From Bacteroidota bacterium (GTDB taxonomy: Bacteria > Bacteroidota > Bacteroidia > Flavobacteriales > Weeksellaceae): a DNA stretch of 9,164 nt. The stretch is from positions 1 to 9,164 of the forward strand of contig JAEZWE010000030.1 of the NCBI GenBank assembly GCA_023420435.1. Direction: 5' to 3'. The position numbers and the translations under genes are program-made. Shown piece by piece: positions 1-6,301 of this stretch. The notes under the pieces were generated by a model, which had not been told where the DNA came from, did no database searches, and saw only the letters and a program-made list of their open reading frames with translations. Every line of letters begins with the position of its first letter. Position 1 is the stretch's first letter.

Positions 1-205
1 AGAAATTTCTGCACTTTCGGTTCCGGAAAGAATGGCAAAATACGGATTGCGCGAAGATCGGGCCGATGTTTTGGAACCTGCCTTAAGAATCTACAGCAAT
101 GTGATGAACTGGAGTGATATTAACCAAATTTTTGTTCCCAAAATTTCCGTTGCAGACGGTTTAATTCATCATACTTATGATAATTTGAGAAATAAAAAGA
201 ATTAA
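1..205 (+). CDS. Ppx/GppA-family exopolyphosphatase, C-terminal fragment
   Basis: Codons run in frame from base 2 to the TAA at 203-205, giving about 67 residues; the rest of the gene lies to the left of the window. The visible part contains ERMAKYGLREDRADVLEPAL and, further on, IFVPKISVADGLIH. These match the end of the Ppx/GppA phosphatase fold, where a 'Y-x-L-R-x-D-R-A-D-V' stretch is followed by 'VPKIGLADGI'. Family members hydrolyse inorganic polyphosphate or pppGpp in the cytoplasm. The catalytic acidic residues and the ATP-binding part are outside the window, so the exact substrate cannot be judged. The call rests on recognising this C-terminal signature. The gene ends 49 bases before a hairpin terminator. 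Confidence 0.82.
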   Translation, partial: EISALSVPERMAKYGLREDRADVLEPALRIYSNVMNWSDINQIFVPKISVADGLIHHTYDNLRNKKN

Positions 206-238
206 AAATTGTATAAACTTTTTTTAACCAAAAGTCCA

Positions 239-246
239 TAAATTTG
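239..246 (+). promoter_or_regulatory. Candidate Bacteroidota -7 box (TAAATTTG)
   Basis: TAAATTTG fits the Bacteroidota consensus TAnnTTTG exactly. A TTG at 209-211 lies upstream but leaves a 27-base spacer, longer than the usual 17-23. A start about 7 bases downstream would fall just before the hairpin at 255-270, so the transcript would begin with that hairpin. In AT-rich DNA this match could be chance. Confidence 0.3.
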
Positions 247-248
247 AA

Positions 249-278
249 AAATAGCGCACCTTTTGGTGCGTTTTTATT
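249..278 (+). terminator. Rho-independent terminator after the ppx-like gene
   Basis: CGCACC (255-260) pairs perfectly with GGTGCG (265-270) around a TTTT loop and is followed by TTTTTATTT. The A-run before the stem (247-251) can extend the pairing with the T-tract. It lies between the ppx-like stop at 205 and the next start at 296, so it most simply ends the ppx-like transcript. Confidence 0.85.
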
Positions 279-295
279 TAAAAAACAATTAAAAA

Positions 296-1807
296 ATGCA
301 AATTGACATAAGAAAACTTACGTTAGATGATTATGATGAATTAGTACAATCTATGCAGGAAGCTTATCCTGAAATTGAAGACAATACCTGGTCTAAAAGA
401 AATATCCAAAAACTTACCTCCATTTTTCCGGACGGACAAATCTGCATTACAGTTGATGGAAAATTGGCTGCTGCTGCACTTTCTATTGTGGTACAATACG
501 AACTTTTTGGCGATCAACACACCTATGAAGAAATTACAGGAAACCTGAGTTTCAATACGCATTCCAACATTGGAAATGTGTTATACGGAATTGAAGTTTT
601 CGTTAATCCGGAATATCGATCGCTGCGTTTAGGAAGAAGGTTGTATGATGCACGAAAAGAATTGTGCGAATTGAAAAATTTAAAATCAATTATTCTAGGA
701 GGAAGAATTCCGAATTACCATGTCCACAGCGAAGAACTTTCACCCCGACAATACATCCAAAAAGTTCGGAAAAAAGAAATTTACGATCCGGTTCTTACGT
801 TCCAGCTTTCCAACAGTTTTTCGCCGATAAAAATTTTGAAAAATTACCTTCCGAAAGATGAAGAATCCGGTGAATACGCCGTTTTGATGCAATGGAACAA
901 CATCTACTACACACAGCAGCAAAATACGATGCAAGACAGTGTGATCCGAATTGGTTTGGTTCAGTGGCAAATGCGGAAATTCAAACAAATCGAAGATTTT
1001 TTCCAACAGGTAGAATTTTTTGTGGACGTTATTAGCGGATATAAATCAGATTTTTGTGTTTTCCCAGAACTCTTCAACACGCCACTTTTGGCGGAATTCA
1101 ACCATCTTCATGAAAGAGAAGCAATGGAAGAACTCTCCAAAAAAACGGAGGAAATTGTAGATAAAATTGCCGAATATGCGGTAAGTTACAACGTCAATAT
1201 CGTTGCCGGAAGTATGCCTGTTATGGAAAACGGAAATCTGTATAATGTAAGTTATCTTCTTCATCGCGACGGAAAAAGAGATCAATACAGAAAAATTCAC
1301 ATCACGCCAAACGAAAAAAAATATTACGGAATGATCGGTGGAAACGAAGTAAAAGTTTTTGACACCGATTGTGGAAAAGTAGGAATTTTAGTTTGCTACG
1401 ATGTAGAATTCCCAGAATTACCAAGAATTTTATCTGAACAAGGAATGAAAATTTTATTGGTTCCGTATCTTACCGATACCCAAAATGCATACACTAGAGT
1501 TCGAGCTTGCGCCGCAGCAAGAGCCATAGAAAACGAATGCTATGTTGCGATTGCTGGTTGTGTAGGAAATTTACCGGGTGTAAATAATATGGACATCCAG
1601 TTTGGACAAGCGGCAGTTTTTACACCTTCCGATTTTGCTTTTCCTTCAAATGCGGTAAAAGGAGAAGCTACACCAAATACCGAAATGACCTTAATTGTGG
1701 ATGTAGATTTGAATTTATTGAAAGAACTGCATTACAACGGTTCCGTACAAATTCTTAAAGATAGGAGAAACGATTTATATGAAGTAAATTTGAAAAGCAA
1801 AAATTAA
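296..1807 (+). CDS. GNAT N-acetyltransferase fused to a nitrilase-family carbon-nitrogen hydrolase
   Basis: This 503-residue cytoplasmic protein has two enzyme domains. Residues 1 to about 205 are a GNAT acetyltransferase, with the acetyl-CoA-binding loop at 107-117 (YRSLRLGRRLY) and a conserved GGRIPNYH segment at 135-142. Residues about 216-500 are a carbon-nitrogen hydrolase with the full nitrilase triad: Glu258 (FPELF), Lys333 (YRKIH) and Cys367 (VCYDVEFPE). Nitrilase-family enzymes hydrolyse amides or related C-N bonds through a cysteine thioester; the GNAT half would transfer an acyl group to an amine. The length and order match the Bacillus subtilis YhcX type of fusion, whose substrate is not known to me. 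The start is the ATG at 296, after an A-rich leader without a Shine-Dalgarno site. The gene is single, following the ppx terminator and convergent with nifU. Domain calls are firm; the reaction is unknown. Confidence 0.93.
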   Translation: MQIDIRKLTLDDYDELVQSMQEAYPEIEDNTWSKRNIQKLTSIFPDGQICITVDGKLAAAALSIVVQYELFGDQHTYEEITGNLSFNTHSNIGNVLYGIEVFVNPEYRSLRLGRRLYDARKELCELKNLKSIILGGRIPNYHVHSEELSPRQYIQKVRKKEIYDPVLTFQLSNSFSPIKILKNYLPKDEESGEYAVLMQWNNIYYTQQQNTMQDSVIRIGLVQWQMRKFKQIEDFFQQVEFFVDVISGYKSDFCVFPELFNTPLLAEFNHLHEREAMEELSKKTEEIVDKIAEYAVSYNVNIVAGSMPVMENGNLYNVSYLLHRDGKRDQYRKIHITPNEKKYYGMIGGNEVKVFDTDCGKVGILVCYDVEFPELPRILSEQGMKILLVPYLTDTQNAYTRVRACAAARAIENECYVAIAGCVGNLPGVNNMDIQFGQAAVFTPSDFAFPSNAVKGEATPNTEMTLIVDVDLNLLKELHYNGSVQILKDRRNDLYEVNLKSKN

Positions 1808-1810
1808 TTT

Positions 1811-1852
1811 AAAAAAAATAAGCAGACTTTTGAGGTCTGCTTTTATTTTTTT
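1811..1852. terminator. Bidirectional terminator between the GNAT-nitrilase gene and nifU
   Basis: AAGCAGAC (1820-1827) pairs with GTCTGCTT (1835-1842) around a 7-base loop. A T-rich tract follows at 1841-1852, and an A-run precedes at 1811-1818, which becomes a T-run on the minus strand. The stops of the two convergent genes lie 3 bases before and 8 bases after this stretch, so it can serve both. Confidence 0.88.
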
Positions 1853-1860
1853 TGGATGGA

Positions 1861-2109
1861 TTAATCTACATTTAAAACTTCTTCAATTTCCGGAACATAT
1901 TGCTTAATGGTATTTTCCACCCCTAATTTCATGGTTGAAAAACTCATGGGACAACTATTACAGTTTCCTTTAAGTTTTACAAACACTTTTTTATCTTTTA
2001 CATCCACCAATTCAATATCGCCTCCATCTCCGTTTAAAAAAGGACGGATGCTTTCCAAGGCTTCCATTACCTTAGTTACAGTTTCTTCATGTTTTGGATC
2101 TGTTGTCAT
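1861..2109 (-). CDS. NifU C-terminal-domain iron-sulfur scaffold or carrier protein
   Basis: This is an 82-residue protein made only of the NifU C-terminal (Nfu) domain. It has ALESIRPFLNGDGGDIELV near the N-terminus and the cluster-binding CxxC in GNCNSCPMS. In this family two monomers bind a [4Fe-4S] or [2Fe-2S] cluster through the paired CxxC motifs and pass it to apoproteins in the cytoplasm. The frame can be extended one codon to a TTG at 2110-2112, but the ATG at 2107-2109 is the likelier start. It is the downstream gene of a minus-strand pair with mrp, 104 bp away, supporting a joint role in Fe-S cluster assembly or delivery. It lacks the A-type N-terminal domain found in NfuA and the N-terminal scaffold domain of full NifU, as is common for short Nfu proteins. 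A bidirectional hairpin follows the stop. Confidence 0.93.
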   Translation of the reverse strand: MTTDPKHEETVTKVMEALESIRPFLNGDGGDIELVDVKDKKVFVKLKGNCNSCPMSFSTMKLGVENTIKQYVPEIEEVLNVD

Positions 2110-2116
2110 CAATTTC

Positions 2117-2206
2117 TTTGTTTGAATTTATTTCATATTTTTCGATTTTGTTTGAAATTATTCGAACTGCAATCAAACAAATTCAAACTCTCAAACTATA
2201 TCAAAC
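2117..2206. repeat. Cluster of GTTTGA/TCAAAC hexamers in the mrp-nifU gap
   Basis: The gap holds TCAAAC at 2173, 2183, 2191 and 2201 (start positions), a variant TCGAAC at 2162, and the opposite orientation GTTTGA at 2120 and 2150. GTTTGAATTT (2120-2129) and AAATTCAAAC (2179-2188) form a perfect 10-bp inverted repeat; TTTGTTTGA occurs twice (2117-2125 and 2147-2155), and both copies are complementary to 2173-2181. Same-strand copies are spaced 11, 10, 8 and 10 bases. The mRNA from mrp into nifU would carry this as a foldable spacer. It may be a fragment of a dispersed intergenic repeat; its function is unknown. Confidence 0.6.
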
Positions 2207-2213
2207 CAAAAAT

Positions 2214-3317
2214 TTATTTTTTCGGCGAACATCCCGCCATTGTGGTAATTTTTACCGCTTCTGTTGGAGGAAGGTTTTTGTTTCTTTCCACTAAACTTTC
2301 CACCATATTTTGTGCTGTTTTTCTATAAATTTCTGCAATTTTAGAATTTTCCTGCAAAGCAGCCGGTCTTCCAATATCTCCAGCTTCCCTGATGCTTTGG
2401 ATTAAAGGAATTTCTCCCAAAACAGGAATTCCTAAATCATCCGCTAAATATTGTGCCCCTTGATTTCCGAAAATATAATACTTATTTTCCGGCAATTCTT
2501 CAGGTGTAAAATACGCCATATTTTCTACCAAACCAAGAACAGGAATATTAATACTTTCCATTTGGAACATCGCTATTCCTTTTCTAACATCTGCCAAAGC
2601 TACATGTTGTGGTGTAGAAACAATCACCGCTCCAGTTACCGGAACTTCCTGAATGATAGATAAATGAATATCTCCCGTTCCTGGCGGAAGATCAATCAAT
2701 AAAAAATCTAATTCTCCCCAATGTGCATCTCTTAACATTTGGTTCAAAGCTTTTGAAGCCATAGGTCCACGCCAAACCACCGCTTGATTGCTTCCGGAAA
2801 AATAGCCAATGGAAAGCATTTTCACTCCATAATTTTCAATCGGTTGCATCAAATTTTTTCCGTCCACTTCCACAGATAAAGGTTTTGCACCTTCTGTATC
2901 AAGCATGGTTGGAACAGAAGGTCCATAAATATCGGCATCCAATAAACCTACTTTAAATCCCATTTTGGCTAAAGTTACCGCTAAATTGGCAGCAACGGTA
3001 GATTTTCCAACACCTCCTTTTCCGGAAGCAATAGCAATAATATTCTGAATTCCCGGAATTTGTTTTCCTTTAATCTGGTTTTGCTGAACTTCTGTAGGTT
3101 CTGGAGAAGCAATTTTCAGTTTAAGATTAATATTTTCTCCAAATTCTGAAGAAAAAGCTTGTTTCATGGCGGCTTCCAACTTCTTTTTTTCGTGCATTGC
3201 CGGTGAATGTGCGGTCATATCAATATATACATCATCACCCATTACTTGTACATTATGCACTAAATCATCAACTTCAATTTCTTTCAGAAAATCCTGAACT
3301 TTGGTTTTCGTCAACAT
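2214..3317 (-). CDS. mrp: Mrp/ApbC-type iron-sulfur cluster carrier ATPase
   Basis: A 367-residue cytoplasmic P-loop ATPase of the Mrp/NBP35 group, which binds and transfers Fe-S clusters to target proteins. Residues 1 to about 75 form the MIP18 (DUF59) domain. Residues from about 90 are the ATPase, with the deviant Walker A GKGGVGKST (99-107), the switch motif DADIYGPS (127-134) and the Walker B-like region LLIDLPPGTGD (206-216). The CxxC that many Mrp/ApbC proteins carry after 'VENM' is missing: VENMAYF (264-270) runs into TPEELPENKYYIFG. The only cysteine is Cys363 in the C-terminal TMAGCSPKK. From memory this form is usual in Bacteroidota. The ATG at 3317 is well placed, and a -7 box lies 25 bases upstream. 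It is transcribed towards nifU and probably shares its mRNA. Confidence 0.95.
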   Translation of the reverse strand: MLTKTKVQDFLKEIEVDDLVHNVQVMGDDVYIDMTAHSPAMHEKKKLEAAMKQAFSSEFGENINLKLKIASPEPTEVQQNQIKGKQIPGIQNIIAIASGKGGVGKSTVAANLAVTLAKMGFKVGLLDADIYGPSVPTMLDTEGAKPLSVEVDGKNLMQPIENYGVKMLSIGYFSGSNQAVVWRGPMASKALNQMLRDAHWGELDFLLIDLPPGTGDIHLSIIQEVPVTGAVIVSTPQHVALADVRKGIAMFQMESINIPVLGLVENMAYFTPEELPENKYYIFGNQGAQYLADDLGIPVLGEIPLIQSIREAGDIGRPAALQENSKIAEIYRKTAQNMVESLVERNKNLPPTEAVKITTMAGCSPKK

Positions 3318-3342
3318 AATTTCTATCCCAATTTTTAGTTTA

Positions 3343-3350
3343 CAAATTTA
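3343..3350 (-). promoter_or_regulatory. Candidate -7 box for mrp (TAAATTTG on the minus strand)
   Basis: CAAATTTA on the plus strand reads TAAATTTG on the minus strand and fits TAnnTTTG exactly. It would give a leader of roughly 15-20 bases before the mrp ATG at 3317. I see no clear TTTG -33 box at the expected distance (about 3370-3378). The divergent mannosidase gene has no equally good match in this gap. Confidence 0.45.
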
Positions 3351-3447
3351 CGGAAAATTTACCATTTCGTTTATTTAAAGAAAAGATATCTATCACATTA
3401 GTGTTATTCTCAAAATGACTAATTTTAAAAAAATCAAAATTTCAAAA

Positions 3448-6228
3448 ATGAAAAAAAATTTTTCACTCTTGTTTTCTTTTATTATTCTTAGTTTTTATTC
3501 CCAAGATTTTGCAAAATACGTCAACCCATTTATAGGAACTGGCGGACATGGACACACTTTTCCCGGTGCAACAGTTCCTTTCGGAATGGTGCAACTTTCT
3601 CCTGACACAAGAATCGACGGAAGTTGGGACGGATGTAGCGGTTATCATTACTCTGATTCCATCATTTATGGATTTTCTCACACCCATTTGAACGGAACCG
3701 GCGTTTCGGATTACGGAGATATGATGTTGATGCCGACAATGGGAAAACCAAGTTTGAATCCTAAAGATTATTCGTCAAAATTTTCTCACAAAAACGAAAC
3801 AGCAAGCGCAGGATTTTATTCCGTTAAATTAGATGACGATAATATTGATGTTCGTTTAACGACCACAAAAAGAGTGGGTTATCATGAATATATTTTTAAT
3901 AAAAATGGTCAAGCAAATATTATTTTAGATTTAAACCATCGTGATGAATTAATGAATGGAGAAATCAAAATTATTGATAACAAAACCATTGAAGTTTTAA
4001 GACAAAGCAAAGCTTGGGCAACAAACCAATATGTTTTTGCGAGAATTGAGTTTAGTGAACCATTTCAGTTTAAAGTTTTACAAACTCAATTACCAAAAGA
4101 TTTGAATTATGTTAACACTAAAACGGACATTGGTTTATTGGCTTCAAAAAAAATTAAAAAAGGAGAAAAAATTTTGGTGAAAGTGGCCTTATCACCGGTT
4201 TCTTTTGAAGGCGCTGCCAAAAATATGCTTTCTGAAGGAGCCTCCCATAATTTCGAGGAAATTAAAGGAAATGCAGAAAAACTCTGGAACAAAGAACTTT
4301 CAAAAATTGAAGTAAAATCTGAAGATAAAGACAAACTCTCTATTTTTTACACCGCTTTGTATCACGTTTTTACGCAACCCAATATTTACCAAGATGTAGA
4401 TGGAAAATACCGTGGAAGAGATAACAAAATTCACACAGCAAACCATGATTATTACACCGTTTTTTCACTTTGGGATACTTTTCGTGGAGCGCATCCTTTG
4501 ATGACTTTAATCGATAAAAAAAGAACAACTGATTTTATCAATACTTTTATCAAACAATATGAACAAGGCGGAAAATTACCGGTTTGGGAACTTGCCGCCA
4601 ACGAAACGGAATGCATGATTGGTTATCATTCCGTTTCCGTCATTGCGGATGCAATGGCAAAAAGAATTAAGGGTTTCGATTATGAAAAGGCATTTGAAGC
4701 CTCAAAAAATTCTGCAATGTTGGATATTTTTGGTTTGGATGCTTACAAAAAACAGTTTTATATTTCCGTGGATGACGAACATGAAAGCGTTTCCAAAACT
4801 TTAGAGTATGCTTACGACGACTGGTGTATCGCACAAATGGCAAAAATTCTCAACAAAAAAGAGGATTACGAGTATTTTATAAAACGCTCACAAGCGTGGA
4901 AAAATTTGTACAATCCAAAAACAGGATTTATGCAAACCCGGAAAAATGGAGGTTGGCTGGAACCTTTTGAACCGCGAGAAGTGAACAATAATTTCACCGA
5001 AGGAAATTCCTGGCAATATTCTTTTTTTGTCCCGCAAAATGTAGAAGAATTGGTTGAATTTCACGGTGGAAAGGAAAATTTTGAAAAATTTTTGGATAGA
5101 ATTTTCTCCGCTCCTGAAAAAACGACAGGTCGTAAACAGGTTGATATTACGGGATTAATCGGACAATATGCTCACGGAAACGAACCGAGTCATCACATCG
5201 CCTATCTCTATAATTTTGTTGGTAAACCTGAAAAAACCAACGAAAAAATAAAATTTATCCTCGATAATTTTTACAAAAATTCACCGGACGGATTAATTGG
5301 AAATGAAGATTGCGGACAAATGAGCGCATGGTTTGTGTTGAGCTCGATGGGAATTTACAGCGTAACTCACGGAAAACCGGAATGGGAAACAACCACCCCT
5401 TATTTTGACGAAATTAAAATTAATTTTGAAAATGGAACCTCAAAAATCATTACGAAATCTACCCCGAAATCAGAATTAAAATATCTCGGTTTTGAGAATA
5501 TTAAATCTTTGCCAAATCAGAAATATAAAGAACTTGTTGCTACTCCAATAGCAAAAGGTGACGCCATTTTTGATTTTAACACGCAAGTTTCATTTGAAGG
5601 TTTGGATGAGAAAGATAAAATTTGTTATTCCTTCTCCGAAAATGATTTTAAAAGTTATAAAAGCCCAATAAACATTACAAAATCTACCAAATTTTATTAT
5701 TACGCGGAAAGAAACGGAGAAAAAAGCAGTGTAGGAAAAGCCTATTTTCACAGAAGACCCAACCAATGGGATATCGATATTAAAAGCAAATACAATCCGC
5801 AATATTCTGGTGGTGGAGATCGAGCGATTATTGATGGACTTTTTGGCGACGAGAACTGGAGAAAAGGAAATTGGCAGGGTTACCAAAGTGAAGATTTTGA
5901 AGCCATCATTGATTTAAAATCGCCACAAAATATTACCAAAATTTCTTCTAATTATTTGCAAGACCAAAGAAGTTGGATTCTGGTGCCGAGAAAAGTGGAA
6001 TATTATCTTTCCTCTAATAATAAAGATTTTTTTCTGGTAGCAACGGTTCACAACGATATTGATTCCAAAACAGATTCCATTATTTTGAAAAAATTTGATG
6101 CAGAAATCCTTCCTACAGAAGCAAGATATGTGAAGGTAAAAGCTTACAATTTTGGGAAACTTCCGGATTGGCATCAAGGTTTTGGAGGTGATGCTTTTAT
6201 TTTTGTGGATGAGATTTCTATTGAGTAA
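3448..6228 (+). CDS. Secreted GH92 alpha-mannosidase with C-terminal F5/8-type-C-like module
   Basis: This 926-residue exported glycosidase belongs to family GH92, calcium-dependent inverting exo-alpha-mannosidases that trim mannose from N-glycans or yeast mannan. I chose the ATG at 3448, not the in-frame ATG at 3415, because it gives a clean signal peptide, MKKNFSLLFSFIILSFYS, with likely cleavage near Ser-Gln. Family landmarks follow: VNPFIGTGGHGHTFPG (25-40), GFSHTHLNGTG (75-85), WDTFR (342-346), NETECMIGYH (385-394), EGNSWQY (518-524), HGNEPSHH (576-583) and GNEDCGQMSAW (618-628). After about residue 715 comes a beta-rich linker resembling a chitobiase C-terminal/FN3-like domain, then an F5/8-type-C (discoidin)-like module from about 795 to the end, probably sugar binding. 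There is no T9SS C-terminal sorting domain, so a periplasmic location is likely. No SusC/SusD or other glycosidase gene is adjacent. Linkage preference is unproven. Confidence 0.93.
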   Translation: MKKNFSLLFSFIILSFYSQDFAKYVNPFIGTGGHGHTFPGATVPFGMVQLSPDTRIDGSWDGCSGYHYSDSIIYGFSHTHLNGTGVSDYGDMMLMPTMGKPSLNPKDYSSKFSHKNETASAGFYSVKLDDDNIDVRLTTTKRVGYHEYIFNKNGQANIILDLNHRDELMNGEIKIIDNKTIEVLRQSKAWATNQYVFARIEFSEPFQFKVLQTQLPKDLNYVNTKTDIGLLASKKIKKGEKILVKVALSPVSFEGAAKNMLSEGASHNFEEIKGNAEKLWNKELSKIEVKSEDKDKLSIFYTALYHVFTQPNIYQDVDGKYRGRDNKIHTANHDYYTVFSLWDTFRGAHPLMTLIDKKRTTDFINTFIKQYEQGGKLPVWELAANETECMIGYHSVSVIADAMAKRIKGFDYEKAFEASKNSAMLDIFGLDAYKKQFYISVDDEHESVSKTLEYAYDDWCIAQMAKILNKKEDYEYFIKRSQAWKNLYNPKTGFMQTRKNGGWLEPFEPREVNNNFTEGNSWQYSFFVPQNVEELVEFHGGKENFEKFLDRIFSAPEKTTGRKQVDITGLIGQYAHGNEPSHHIAYLYNFVGKPEKTNEKIKFILDNFYKNSPDGLIGNEDCGQMSAWFVLSSMGIYSVTHGKPEWETTTPYFDEIKINFENGTSKIITKSTPKSELKYLGFENIKSLPNQKYKELVATPIAKGDAIFDFNTQVSFEGLDEKDKICYSFSENDFKSYKSPINITKSTKFYYYAERNGEKSSVGKAYFHRRPNQWDIDIKSKYNPQYSGGGDRAIIDGLFGDENWRKGNWQGYQSEDFEAIIDLKSPQNITKISSNYLQDQRSWILVPRKVEYYLSSNNKDFFLVATVHNDIDSKTDSIILKKFDAEILPTEARYVKVKAYNFGKLPDWHQGFGGDAFIFVDEISIE

Positions 6229-6233
6229 ATTGC

Positions 6234-6261
6234 TGAATAGTGAATAGTCAATTGTGAATTC
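6234..6261. repeat. Degenerate heptamer array (TGAATAG-type, 4 units)
   Basis: Four consecutive 7-base units read TGAATAG, TGAATAG, TCAATTG, TGAATTC. The first two are identical; the third and fourth differ from them by three and two bases. It lies between the mannosidase stop and its terminator, outside any gene. Similar short TGAAT-based tandem tracts are, from memory, common in intergenic DNA of Chryseobacterium relatives; this cannot be checked here. Confidence 0.5.
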
Positions 6262-6266
6262 TTATT

Positions 6267-6298
6267 AAAAAAACTTCGGAAAATTTCCGAAGTTTTTC
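6267..6298. terminator. Bidirectional terminator between the mannosidase and the symporter
   Basis: AAAAACTTCGGA (6269-6280) pairs perfectly with TCCGAAGTTTTT (6286-6297) around a 5-base loop. A-runs and T-runs on the two sides allow use from both directions. It is placed 38 bases after the mannosidase stop and 3 bases from the symporter stop. Confidence 0.9.
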
Positions 6299-6301
6299 TA
6301 T

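Noticed and set aside
699..706. AGGAGG-like sequence suggesting an internal ribosome-binding site
   Set aside because: It lies inside the GNAT domain with no plausible gene start following it in another frame, and this group makes little use of Shine-Dalgarno sites.
341..1300. Minus-strand frames inside the GNAT-nitrilase gene
   Set aside because: They are antisense shadows rich in Phe/Ile/Leu with no domain pattern; the plus-strand gene has catalytic motifs throughout.
2110..2112. TTG start for the NifU-domain protein
   Set aside because: The adjacent ATG at 2107-2109 gives the same protein less one residue, and ATG is far more likely.
2117..2206. Possible CRISPR-like array
   Set aside because: The units are only 6 bases, in both orientations, with spacers of 2-24 bases; there are no 25-40 bp repeats and no cas genes.
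1907..2328. Plus-strand reading frames over nifU and the mrp end (up to 79 residues)
   Set aside because: They lie antisense to well-supported genes, have low-complexity Phe/Leu/Ser-rich translations and match no family.
3415..3447. Upstream in-frame ATG for the mannosidase, adding 11 residues (MTNFKKIKISK)
   Set aside because: It would place a basic tail before an otherwise complete signal peptide; the ATG at 3448 gives a standard n-region and h-region. It remains possible, because a long basic n-region can still be functional.
5590..6177. Minus-strand frames of 87-98 residues inside the mannosidase gene
   Set aside because: They overlap the C-terminal modules of a clear gene, and their translations show no recognisable family or plausible start context.
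3448..6228. Type IX secretion C-terminal sorting domain on the mannosidase
   Set aside because: The C-terminus (VDEISIE) is the last strand of the F5/8-like module; no conserved sorting-domain pattern follows it.
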